Assembly (NCBI GenBank): GCA_935421135.1
Contig: OW285193.1
Coordinates: 5,822,496 to 5,886,495 of the forward strand
DNA: 64,000 nt
Direction: 5' to 3'
From: Bugulina stolonifera
Lineage: Eukaryota > Bryozoa > Gymnolaemata > Cheilostomatida > Bugulidae
In this document: piece by piece, positions 1-12,255 of the stretch
Numbering within the stretch: position 1 is the first letter of the stretch
Layout of the letters: every line of letters begins with the position of its first letter
Translations under genes and position numbers: made by a program
Notes under the pieces: model-generated
What the model was told of the DNA's origin: nothing
The model's input: the letters and a program-made list of their open reading frames with translations, nothing else
Databases searched by the model: none

Positions 1-1001
1 AAAGAGAATTTTGCCGCTTACTTGATGGAAATAATGATTGCACATTGCCTTAATTAGTGCTTATTGCTATTAAAAAGATATTTGGTTGACAAATGACTAT
101 GTCACACCCTGAGAAAAGGAAGAGGTGGAAGTGAAATCTTGTATTTTGTTTATTAGCTTATGGGTGTGCTCATGATACATGTAGCTGCAGTTGGAAGTAG
201 GAAGTCGTCCACTCTCTTTTATAAAAAGAGAGGAGATAACTCTTTGATAATATTAATAGCATAGGCCCTGTTTTGTGATGCTTTATCAACATCTACATTC
301 TACATGCATATATATTGAACCTCACATAGCTCATAATGATGTTCATATATCATAGGCTTTGTCATGTATAGAGATGTAACATTACATTAGATTAGACACA
401 ATACAACACAGGTGGAGGTAACTCAGAATAACAGTGTAATGTCAGCCAATTGCCACTATTACTAGCATGTCACTATATGTTGTATTATTTTACTGTTAGG
501 TGCAGTGAATGTCGTAACATGAAGACCACCTCACACCAAGAACTGCCATGATATACACATACACTTACGATGGGCAAAGACACTTTAGTACTAAGTAAGT
601 ACATTGTATAGTTATATGAATTAGGTATATAAGGTCTTTGTTTATTGGACTGTGTGAATGCACATACTAATTGGTAGCACACATATACAGGAAAGACATA
701 CAGGTAATAGCATAGTTATATCTTATATTACATCTGTACCCATACTTATCAACCCTGTATATTGTATTGTATGCATGTGTAACTAATTACCTGCAGGGGT
801 ACAGTAGGGGACAGATAACTGAGGTATTAGATAGCCAGGCTTGTAGCTGACAGTAGCTATATATAGTTAGCCATATGTATACCTCATATTGGCACAGAGT
901 AGAGATACTGCAGATATTATGCAATAACCCTTCAAATAAATGTGTGGATATTAGTGTAGTTAGTAGTATATAGATTTTATCCTACCACTCCACCTGTAGC
1001 C
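1..1001. other. Non-coding left edge
   Basis: AT-rich sequence with many stops in all frames. A short GAGGAGATAACTC motif lies near 230. No exon with convincing coding sequence was seen. It would be intron or upstream region of gene A. Confidence 0.4.
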
Positions 1002-4000
1002 ATGCATGGAATAGGTAAGTGTTTACTGTTATGGTATTATATTATCAATATTAAAAATATACTAGACTAAAACATATAATTAAGCTATATACACTGTATG
1101 ATGTATGCTACATAATTATGCATGTATAGTGCATGGTAACAAAGAAGGTTTTATCGAATTGTAAATTGTATATACCAGTATTCCATGTGTACATTAGGCA
1201 CACCATAACAATAGAAATAGTTTACTAGATTACTACCCTTGCTATGCTACGGTATGTTAACCTATGACACAACCAATAAATGGTGTAAAGTATGAGTTCT
1301 ATAACGATGGGACTCGTTTTTTGTGTGTCGGAATTTAGAGTCACTGTTTCCTGTGATAAAAAGGGCCGGGGGCTGTCTTATATGTCCATGTTTGGCGTAC
1401 ATCAGCTCTGTAGTTATATTCTATTGAGTACAGTTCACTGCACCTCTAGATAGCTTCCTAGAAATGATACCTGGTACCCCTTTGTACTAGATGTAAGCAT
1501 GAAAAGGAAGTACACGTGTAGGTATAGTAGAATTTAGACCAAACTTTAGATTGAAGGCACTTCTTTATGACACACTGTTTGGTACATTTAAGATGACGGA
1601 GCCTCATTCTAGACCCAAATGTCTATTCAAAAGTGAACTTGTTGGTCTTTTAACAGCTTGGCATCACGGAGTTTAAATGTAATTGATTGATATCAGATAC
1701 AACGGTTCCAATTATACGATTTTAGTTTATTTCTTTATTGGAACAAAATAATGGAACCAACCTCTCATGTATATGTAGCTCGCTGCACATATATACAACA
1801 TATATACAGCATACGTGTATGCACGTTTTATCGTAGCTTAGAATTAACATGCAGGAGTTTATAACTCCACCAACTATCTTCTTAGACCAACTGATCAAAT
1901 GCATGAATGTTATATAATATAAGATTCATACTATATTATAGTATGCCTGCTGTTAATAAATGTATGGTAGAATATAATATGATACTACATGTAACATGTA
2001 TATAGTTAAATATCATATTGGTTCACAAACCACAAGAGTAATACTATCATGCTTATCAAGTTGTCTGTACACACTGCAGTAAGGGTAAATACACTGGTGT
2101 TTATGTGTGCATGTATTATTTTGCATAATATGTACTTGTACATTATTGTATATTATTCATACAGCATATAATAGCACATCTATGCATGTACAGTGTACAT
2201 CTGTATATCTATTAAAAAGCGATATACTACATGTACATGTAAAATGTATGTGTGACTACCTCCCACTATCACCTCTAGATCACAGGGTATCTTAGAGATC
2301 ATTGGCACATACACTTGTATCATATATCATATATGGGGGAAATAACCCAGCCATTACTTACTGCGCGTATAAATTGTCTGTTTATTTCTACAGATGTTCA
2401 GACGACAACGGAGTTGTCTTCCTCCACTATACCATTAGCTTCGGAATACATGAGTCGAGTGTCCACTAATAGTACCGCTAATAACACGACACGACGTCAC
2501 ATCCTGTATGATGAGTCACACCTCCACTCTCAGACTATCATGATAGTAACTGGAGTACTACTACTAGTACTTATTGTAGTTACCTGTGTGGCTGTAGCTC
2601 TTGCCCTGCTCTACAGGCGAAGGTAATGTCTAACTCTGCCCACAGTAACATCGTCACTTATAACACTAATCTAAGTTGTCCTCTCTTGTGTACATTTAGA
2701 TAATATTATTCCGTTATTCACCAGCCTACAAAACCTTTCAGCTGACACTACTGAGCTTGTGTAAAAATATAGAGTGATGATGCCTTAAGCCAAAATCTTT
2801 TGGAGAAATAGTGTTCGGAGTTCAACTTCTTGATAGTTGTGCTACTAGCAAAAGCTCACGCTCCCAGTGAAAAAGTTGAGAGAAGACAACTTTACAATAT
2901 AGTCAATAATCAATGGGTTTCCATGTCATTTAAAATTGCCCTCAAAAAAGAGGGAACCAAGATTGGGAGAGGACAACTTCAAACGTAGTCACCAGCTTAG
3001 GAATACACATTAACATACTCATCCAGATTCTAACACCACATTTTTATACGATATGATGTATTATATGTATATTATAATACTATTCTATTTCTCTCTGCCT
3101 TACTATCAATGACTTGTAATAGTACATTTCAATATTAGCCTGCATGTCCATGTCCCAAACATAAGCATATCACTTGAATTCAACTATGCATGCATATCTA
3201 TGCATTAGAGAACATGGGAACTGACAGGTGCTTGCCTGTGTGTGCAAGGTGTGCAGGTTGATGTCTATTTATACCTCCTAGCAATGTTGTAGGAATAGTA
3301 CTACTAAGTGTACCAACAGGTACCAACTCTCCATGAGCACTTGTATCAACTGCTTGGCACTACTGTTAATAGATTTGTATTGTAATTTGATATTTCCAAG
3401 AGTGTGTCAGTGGAGCATAAACTAATAGGTCTATAAACATAATAATAATATATATAATAATATGTTATATTACTATATCTGTCATGTGCGCAGTACTAAC
3501 TCAATGTACCAAATATATCTTCATAAAGTGGATCAACTTGGTCTGAAGTATACTAACAACAAATCTCTGGAAGTCAGTCTATTTGTAGCTACTAGTGTTA
3601 TTTATGTCTATATAGAAAGAATGAAGAGCGAAGCAAACTGAAAAAGGTGATGCCAACGATCCCCGAATTGGAAGAAAAAGAATTTGAAGTAATTAAAGGA
3701 GTCAGACAGGATGTTGTGGATATCCTGTTCGATAGAAAGGACTTCCCCAAGACACCAAAGAAGTCCTCGTTAAAGAAAGGGAAGGGGCGATCTTCTGTTA
3801 AAGCTGAGAAACCTCAGTGCCAAGCTTGTTTGGACAGAGGGAACCCAGTGTGCCAAGGTGCTTGTTATCTGCTGCATGAGCGCATGTAGTATGTGGGTGG
3901 CCAGCTATCAGCTGATGACACTCTGTTTAGCTGCCAAACTGTTTTATGTTAAGATAACGGTGCTGTCCACCCGTAGAGTACTCTTTCTTTATTGTGTATC

Positions 4001-5145
4001 TTAGAGCAGGATGGAGACAACTCTGCCATGGCTATTCATTCTCACTAACAATGTCTTATCTTTAGTTTGAGCACCGAGTTTGAACGAGTAGCAAATAATT
4101 ATATGATACTGCACTGAAGCTCGGTTATATTAGTATTATTGTTAATACAATGCTAATTTTAGGAGAGACAATTCCAAAGTGCTATAAGGCATGCACATAC
4201 AGTGTAGTTATCTAAGGATGAAATAATCTATGGAGAATCTTGTTTGTTTTACATGTTATGTCATTGTAGGTCACCAGGTCAGGCGTGCTAAGTCAGCGAG
4301 TTTGAAGAGCAGAAAGGACCTCAACTTCATAGAGCAAGGCAGTTACTATGAGCATATGCAGGTTCAGACAGATGTACTGGCTGTTCCAGATGTACATGTA
4401 TACACTAAGCTGGAACACGCGGGGGAGGAAAATGGTGTTGGTGGAGGAGTGGGACTAGTGGTGCCTCCAAAGCCGGCTCCCAGATCTAATGGAGTGCTCG
4501 GGGTTGATGAAGAAAACCAGTATACTAACCTGTTCGATGCTTCTAGTGGAGTAGAGGTAAGGAATTGTGATTGATTTGGCTGTGCTACAGTACTTAGATC
4601 CTGGTGTTCATTTATAAGTTTTAGAAATTGAATTGTTGAGATGTATACTGACTTAAACTGAAAGAGCTACTGGTCTGCTATTTTGCTTGGCTGAAGCAAA
4701 CCATACCTGGCTCACTAATGTACCTGAGTTTCTCACATGTAAAATAGTGGTGCGGTCTGTGACTCTAGGCCACAAATACTTCTTATATAACATGACTGCA
4801 ATCACATGGCACATACAGAATATTGACCTGTATTACATGTGAGCACTTAGAAACCATTGATTATGATGCAAGGTTGTCTGCTCCTGCCTCTGATAGGCAT
4901 CTTCTACCTCCAACCATTGCTGTACCACATATACGTTATGTTGAAGTCTAATAATTACGTGCTTCAATCTCCCAAAAGTAGAGAACTTGCATCTATTCAA
5001 GATGCACACTTATCCAGGATATGAATGCAATGATGTGTGAACCTTTTAGAGGAAGTCGGTGAGCTCAGAGGAGGCGGAGCCTGAATGTGACTATGAATAC
5101 AGTGTCCCCGAAGACGTCAGTCATTATGAGGAGTTGCCCAACTAA
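1002..5145 (+). CDS. Single-pass membrane protein with tyrosine-motif tail (gene A)
   Basis: Spliced model: exons 1002-1014 (tentative), 2394-2622, 3616-3857, 4270-4556 and 5050-5145. Phases agree and the sum is 867 nt, or 288 residues. The second exon gives a Thr/Ser-rich, N-glycosylatable stalk, then a helix of about 23 residues (IMIVTGVLLLVLIVVTCVAV) and an RRRK stop-transfer signal. The remaining ~190 residues are cytoplasmic: basic stretches, a proline motif (PPKPAP) that could bind SH3 domains, and tyrosines in VYTKL, QYTNL and HYEEL contexts near the C-terminus. The 13-nt first exon (MHGI) has a perfect GTAAGT donor but no signal peptide. The stalk exon begins in phase 1, as in the two CUB genes downstream, so extracellular CUB exons may instead lie left of the window. 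It converges on gene B. A role as a phosphotyrosine signalling receptor is inference; no family was recognised. Confidence 0.6.
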
Positions 5146-6021
5146 TAACTATAAACTCTTCACAATTATTAGACAATTGGCATATATTGGGTCGACAGCA
5201 TTGATGAGTGAAGACAACTCATATTGAAATCACAACTTTTAATGTAGTTTGCAAGAAGTTATATTTTTATACACTTTTGTCTTGAGGGCAGAAAACTAAT
5301 TTAAGTTATTACATTTTAAGGTTTTGGTCAAAGTATACTATATGTTACTGAAAGGTTATTCAATGGAGTCAGCCTTAGTGAAACATACATTCACTGGAAG
5401 TAACGAAGCAGTTTTAGAATATTTTAACACTGATGATTTTATGAATAATGCTAGTAAAGAATATTTATTATACGTGTATGCCGCTTAGGCTTAAATGTTG
5501 TGGCCATATTTTATTTTACGTAAATATGATAATATAGTCTTTGAATAAGAAAAACATTCATTATATAAAATAAATGTACCTACTATAGAAAATTCATTGC
5601 ATAATATTTTGAAAGTGTTGAATTGTTCTAATTGTGACCGAGCACTTCTGTAGTGAATAAACTTGGTGATACTTCTTATTATACACTATATGAAGTAAAG
5701 GGAGTTGTGAGAAAATGTATGACTTTGCTGTATAAAATTAAAATAGCAGATTTCAGAATTCACATTCAAACATTAGCTTTGCTTGTTTTAGTGTAAATGT
5801 TGCATAAAGAGAAATATGGTTAATTAGATAAAAATGAATAAATGTGATGCAATGTAATGTTCAGTCAAGTAAACAAATGCACTAATAACAGGAACAAACT
5901 CTAGTTGAGAGTTGTCTACCCATGTAATTTATAAACGTACATGTAATTAAATACATGGCTGTACCCACTCATTACTATATACATGTAGTCTATGAGTTGT
6001 CTATCCAACAAATGCACATAC

Positions 6022-6126
6022 TTGGAGAGTTATCTCCCCATGTAGCCTATTTTGAGAAGTTATCTCCCCATGCAGCATAGTTTGAGAAGTTATCTACTCA
6101 TGCAGTATTTAGATCATGTATCTACT
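6022..6126 (-). repeat. ~32-bp repeat spanning the gene B stop codon
   Basis: About three diverged copies of a unit containing GAGATAACTTCTC run through the 3' UTR of gene B. The unit beside the gene shares the ATGAGTAGATA string that holds the stop codon at 6124-6122, so the array appears to have grown from the end of the coding sequence. Confidence 0.5.
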
Positions 6127-9100
6127 CATCCTCATCGGCTCTTTTGACATAGCCTGGTAACTTGGCTGGATTTGCTACAGTCGGGGTTGTCGGTGTCCTC
6201 GGGGTTGATCTCGCAGATCTTGGTCTACCAGAGTTGGGTCTAGCAGATCCAGATCTCGCAGAAGGTAAACCGTCAGAACGGGCTTTAACAGCTGCTATAC
6301 TAGCAGCCAGTATGTCTGCAACAAATGATACAATGAAACATGCTAATTATCGTATCTTCTTAGTAGGATCTTTCTAGAAGGACACGACATTAATGTATAC
6401 ATACATGTAGCATGAATTTAAAGAATTTGAATTTGATAATTTTACCATATAAGCATGACCCCATGGTCCAACTTCTATTTAAACTAGGAGTTGTTCTATC
6501 GGCTTCTACCACTAGTTGTCATCAAATAATTAATGTAGAGGGTTCATGACTCCATATCATAGCATATAGCGTACTCCATTGAGAGTAGCATTGCCAATGA
6601 CATGAAATAAATTCTTCCAAGAGTCAACCACCTGTCAACTATGCACTTGTCAACCACCTGTCAGTCACCTGTCAGTCACTTACCTAACTCCTTCTGAATG
6701 TTCAGTTGTTCTTCTTTCTTCTCAACCTTCTTCTTCTTCCTCTTAACCGGTTTGCTGTTGATGGCAGCAACATTTAGAGGGGGTAGAGTTGTCTTGGGTG
6801 GTCCACCATCAGGATGTACTCCCATACCTACAGATAGGTAGCTAAGTACTGAAAGTACATGTACATGTAGTTAACCAGTGTAGGAACCTCAAGCAATGAA
6901 AGTGTGTACGAGGAAATTAACAGTTTCAAGTACAGATAAACTGTAAGTGTAAGATAGCCTTAGTGCTGCTGTGTGTGTGTGTGTGTTTGGAGCACGGCCA
7001 AATTTATTATAATGAAAGAAACATCTGACAATGCAAAAATTATTTATAAGACTGTTACCTGGTTGCGGCGGACCCCGAGCAAATCTTTTGTCTAACTTTT
7101 GGCTCCACCCACTTTCATCAATATGTGTTATCTCTTCACTGTCATCTCCTTGAAATCTGACAGAAGGCCCGCCTCCACTACGTTTTCCTGTCATCGGTCG
7201 CTGCTGAGAGTTAGGCCGGGCACTGCCTGGACGTGTCAGTAGTGAGTCAGGCAACTGAGGAGCTCCCTTTTCATCAAAACCAGGATTACCGAAGCCGTAA
7301 TCTGGTTTCATATGCTGTGCTGCCCGGAGTCGAGCCATTTCATTGGCAGTTGTCGGTCGCTTCGGAATATCATCTTCTGTTAGTGTGTCTAAGAACATTC
7401 CAGAAAACCAATTAGAAGTGTGGCAGTACGTCTATTTATTCATGCGGTAATTAACCAATGGGATAACCACAGGAGGCACTTGCTAGGTTTGGAGACAGAG
7501 AACAGGTGCTCATTTCTAATCATCACTAAACCTAGGAATTGATGGTTTTTAGTGATAAACTTCACATTCCTTAACACAAAGTTCTGTAGCAATAAGTGTA
7601 ACACTCACTTTCACCATTGTCATAGAGTTCCCTGGCAATGAGCTCCTCCTCAGCCCTTTGCTTGGGCTTCCAGTAAATATAGTAAAAACAGGCTATGAAC
7701 ACAATCAGCACGAACAGGCAACTCACCACTATAATAGCCGCTTTACCTGCAACAGTAGAAATAATAGAACAGACTTCAATGGCGATTTACATGTAGATCT
7801 TGCTATACTTATTTCATTCAACAGTTTTTATGCTGCTCGATGATGCCAGTATGCTTTTTCAGACATAAATGACAGCCAAATTTACTGCCGTGTTCAAAAT
7901 GTAAAAAGCTATTTAAATGCACTCTTATGATTTGAAATGGTTGAAAATTGATTTAATAATGTCTTTGGGTTGGCTGGGGAAATTAATACCAAATAAAATT
8001 CAATTTTTTGGCTAACTTCAACTTCCGGGGCCAGGCACAACCGGGAAATCCCTCTGTGGTTAATGATGTTGAATAAATATTATGATAAGATTCACAGTCC
8101 ACTGTCTGTTTTCTTTTTCAGAATATTGAGAAATTTCTCTGCAGTGATAATAGTAATACCTGATTGTATAATGCTTATGTCATATTGCATTGATGGAGCA
8201 AACAATTCCTAAATACTTATTGCTCCACCTACTTTCTGGGGAGAGGGGCGTCTTATTTGTGTCCTTGTTACTGATTGGTGTCTTGTTTTTGTCTTTAGTA
8301 TCTGCGGGTTCAGGTGGTACGTAGATGACGTACTTTATGGAGAATCCTTTATCATTGACATACTGGCTAGAGTAAAACACTACGAGCAACTGGTTCCCTT
8401 TTGAGACGACGTTTTTGGGCAGAGAGGTTCTGTCTCCTGAATGCTGCACTATTTTATATTCTTCTTCTGGGATGGAACCTTCATAGATCTACATGAACAA
8501 CAAGACAAACCTTGATAGCTTAAGTGTACACACGATAAATATATCTATATAAAGGAAAAGGAAGAAGGCTAATTCTCTTGAGACCAAAACAACGCTACAA
8601 CTATCTCATTTGCAGTTCTGTTCTGTGTCTCTGCCTGCAAGCACCAGTTCACATCAGGGTTATGCTCAAAGAGCATTATTTTCCCTCTTGACTTCTGACC
8701 AAAGTAAAGTGACCAACACCAATATTACTCACATAGACAGTGTCATCAATGGCTAGCTGAAAGTCCTCAAATTTCAACTTGATACGATCAGTTGGCTCGG
8801 CAGCAGTGAGCACCCAGTAAAGCTTCTTATTCTTGGGGTAGAACCCAGGGTAGTTTGGGCTCTTGAGGAAGTACTCATTGCTTTTAACAACAACTTTAAA
8901 AACTGTATCCTTCGGCACTACAAGTATAGATACACAGAGATTTGAGGTCATCAGTTTCTCTTCCGAAAAGAAAAGCTTGCGGATGCTTAGCACTTTAATG
9001 ACTGCCAAATCACACAACAAAACAACTCATTTTTCTGACAGGTATAGACAGGTGTTTGCAGTTTATTGCTAGGCAGTCAACAGCTACATAATGGCATCCA

Positions 9101-11252
9101 CAAAATAATATGTGTTGGTATAGCAGGTATTTTATAACAATATATATGACATGTTGTGTGTTACATGTAAGTTGTTGATAGCATAGATGTTCTGGTTATA
9201 CAATGTACACAGCTTGCAATACACTCATGTTCTGTACCCTATGCTCGGTAACAGTTGAGAAAGAAAGAGACCTGCTATAGATGAATTATTTCTGTTATCA
9301 TTGTGTCACACAGGAGTAGTATCTCGGCCTGTTAGTAAGCACTTGCAGAAATGATGCAAGTTGCCTGCAAGCACCTGGGTTCCAATACAACTAGCTAGTT
9401 ACAGCGGTTTATTCCTGAACAAAGTTTCTTTGTACAATATACTATGTAAACTCTAACATAAACCTCTGTGCAGTGGTACAGCATTATAACAAAACTATAA
9501 TGGCCGGTTTGCATACCACGTCAAAATAAAATTGAATCGATGAAATTTGCTCAACAGTCAACACAATATAATTATGGAATGCTACGGGAATTATAATATC
9601 GTGAGTGATATCTTACAAAGAGGCTCCGTAGTGGTAGTTGTTGGTACAGTAGTGTAGAGAATTCCCCATGACAGCTTAAATCCTGTACTTGTATGATAGT
9701 CATCAGTGTATAAGATGACCTCGAATGCATCCGTCGGCTCAATAATAATTGGCTCGGGTGCTGGTGTATTATGGGGGGAAAATATGACGTTGTATGTTCC
9801 TCCATATTTGATGTTGGTAATCTAAATGATGGTAAACAGGAAATAAGGTTGGTCAACAAGAAATCTACCATTCCTAATAATCTATTTCCAGCAGTTCAGT
9901 CTGGTTAATCAGCCGTGTACAACGTTCAAACAACTATAATTTTTTTAAAAAATTGTTCTATAGTCGAGTTGAGAAAGTTGTTTTTCACAGACTGGTGGCA
10001 TGTACCATGTCACCACATAATTCATGCGTTTAGAAATGCGAGTGTACATGTACATATTCAATTATGCCCATTCACGGCGCAGTAATCATCATCAACTCAG
10101 AAGACAGTGCAAAATATTATCAAAATAATAAGGCCTACTGTCATATAATCTCCAACACCGAGTTGAAAACTGAAGAAGGCGAGTTCAAGAGGTCGTTCAG
10201 TATAACCAGGAGCTATGGTGACTACCCATTCGCAGTCGTTTAGGTACATTCCAGAACCTTCCGGAGGGAACACCAGCACTCCAGCAGACTGATTCACTCT
10301 CCTTTCTGTCTTGTTACAGTCAGCTAGGTACACAGAAGAGATTCAGAGAAGATGTACAGATATGGGAATAAGTGTGGTGGCCTCCTTAAGAGAGCACTTA
10401 CCAACGTGTTCATAGATCGACATTTAGATCACGATAAGCTAGTCATGTTCGTTATTCATTACACTCTGTATTTACATCAACCAGTGTGAACTAGTGAATT
10501 AGACCAAAGTACAGTTTTACGGACCTGACCAATAAGTGAAAACGAGGCTCAGTTTATAATCATTCGACGGGTAATACCAAGACTCCAAACAAACAGTCAC
10601 TCATGGAAGTGTATAATTCAAGAGCTTATCTAATAGTACATAATATGAAGTAGTATAAATGACTTGTGTAAACAGACCTTCAGTTCCTATAGATATTTCT
10701 TCATTGGCAGACTGTGTAACTGTAAGTATATAACATACATTGTGGAAGCTTATGGTGAAAGTACATGGTATAAGCACTTATTAGCAGCAAGTGCTGTTTC
10801 GGACAACGCTAGGTTCTACGTCGTAGTGGTATAACGTCGCTTTCCTGATGCCATACCGTTATACTTTTTGGCGCATATTTCAAGTTTCTAAGCATAACAT
10901 AATGTGTTTGCTGCCTGATGAATTCAAAACCATTGGGTGCATTGTACAAGTGCAAGTAATCATAGCATTATTCAAAACAGCATTAACTAGAGGTAAGTCA
11001 ATTTTTAAAACTCATTTCATACGACGCTTTTGATATATATACTGCTATAGAGGGTAGCTTACCTATAGAGGATAACTTACCTATAAAGGATAACTTACCT
11101 ATAGAGGATAACTTACCTATAGAGGATAACTTACCTATAGAGGATAACTTACCTATAGAGGATAACTTATCTATAGAGGATAACTTACCTATAGAGGGTA
11201 TGGCTAGACAAGTGACAAGTACAATCAAACATATGACCCTATCAGACGGCAT
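6122..11252 (-). CDS. Two-CUB type I membrane protein (gene B)
   Basis: Exons, 5' to 3': 11252-11189, 10719-10678, 10323-10139, 9821-9617, 8917-8733, 8488-8233, 7746-7609, 7388-7059, 6827-6684, 6315-6122. They sum to 1743 nt, or 580 residues. Exon 1 is a signal peptide (MPSDRVICLIVLVTCLAIPS). Two CUB domains follow: the first (exons 3-4) has one Cys pair (ADC...NDCEW) and the second (exons 5-6) has SPNYPGFYP, FEDFQL and DDTVYIYEG but no Cys. A Lys/Thr linker leads to one helix (AAIIVVSCLFVLIVFIACFY) and a ~250-residue tail with GSARPNS and SARSTPRTPTTP repeats and a KKKK patch. CUB domains are extracellular protein-binding modules. Gene C shares the order, intron phases and a KPK motif after the helix, so the two are paralogues. 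The first donor lies in an 18-bp repeat array. A Neto/SOL-like auxiliary role is inferred from the neighbouring receptors. Confidence 0.87.
11044..11199 (-). repeat. 18-bp minisatellite built on a splice donor
   Basis: About nine tandem copies of an 18-bp unit (plus strand CTATAGAGGATAACTTAC). Read on the coding strand, each unit is CTATAG|GTAAGTTATCCT, the exon 1 end and donor of gene B. All but one of the clear copies keep the GTAAGT. The unit is six codons long and stays open in frame (GKLSSI repeats). Confidence 0.9.
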
Positions 11253-12151
11253 CTTGTGTGTTTAATAATCTACCAAATAAGACACTTATTGCAGAACGAC
11301 TCCATGTGATGAACAACATATACTGTCAACTCAGCTTTTCACAGATTCTGCTGCTGACCAGAAAATACTGTTTGATTTAGCATCAATAATTAAAACAAAA
11401 GAAGACAATAAAATAATTGATTAGTTAGTATTTATATTTCATCTCATTTGCATCTTTAGATGTTTCTTTCTTCAGCTATAGGAAATCAATATGGAGATGA
11501 AAATATCTCTGTTAGTGGAACGATGACAATGGCGGATACTTGTACCATGCTATCAGATGCGTGATGATTGCGCAATACATCAGCCTTTTCAAACAACTCC
11601 ATGCTGTTATACAGGCAATCGGTTTGGCGCATAGAAAACAAAAATATTTCTCACTGAATCAAATAGAGATTTAATAGACTAAATGATGGAAAATAATTGA
11701 GCAATAAAAAATCATTTTATTTTAACCATAAATTTATGGCTGTCATAAATAAAATTTACTCACAATGAAGTAGTAGTAAAGATTGCTGTTTAGTAAATGT
11801 AAATAATATCGGATAATTTGATCTCCATTGTCAGAATATCACAGACTTAGATAGAACATTCTGGAATATGTCTAGGTAAATAAAGAAGGTAGTGAGTAGC
11901 AGTGAGTAGCTGTACTAAAATGTGATGCATATATATATGTCAGCAGTAGCTTTATATCACAGCATTGCCATACAGAATGCAGCAAACCTGTTACCCACTA
12001 AGACTACTGTTAATCTCATCCCATCCTTTGCTGTGTATGTACCGTCTGCAATACCGTATGCAGTACCGCCTTTATTACAAGTATGACACTGTTGGTAGTT
12101 TGCAGACGCAGCAGTCATTACATAAGAGCTTGCTAGGCAAAACCCGGTGTT

Positions 12152-12250
12152 GTAAGTAAGGTAGGTAAGTAGGTACATGTAAGTAAGTAGGTAAGCACAT
12201 GTAGGTAAGTAGGTAAGTACATGAAGATAGGGTAAGTAATGTAAGTAAGA
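12152..12250. repeat. GTAAGTAG-type simple repeat
   Basis: Irregular GTAAG/TAGGTAAG repeats with ACATG insertions, ending six bases beyond the gene C stop codon (12256), so they lie in its 3' UTR or flank. Confidence 0.7.
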
Positions 12251-12255
12251 AAGCG

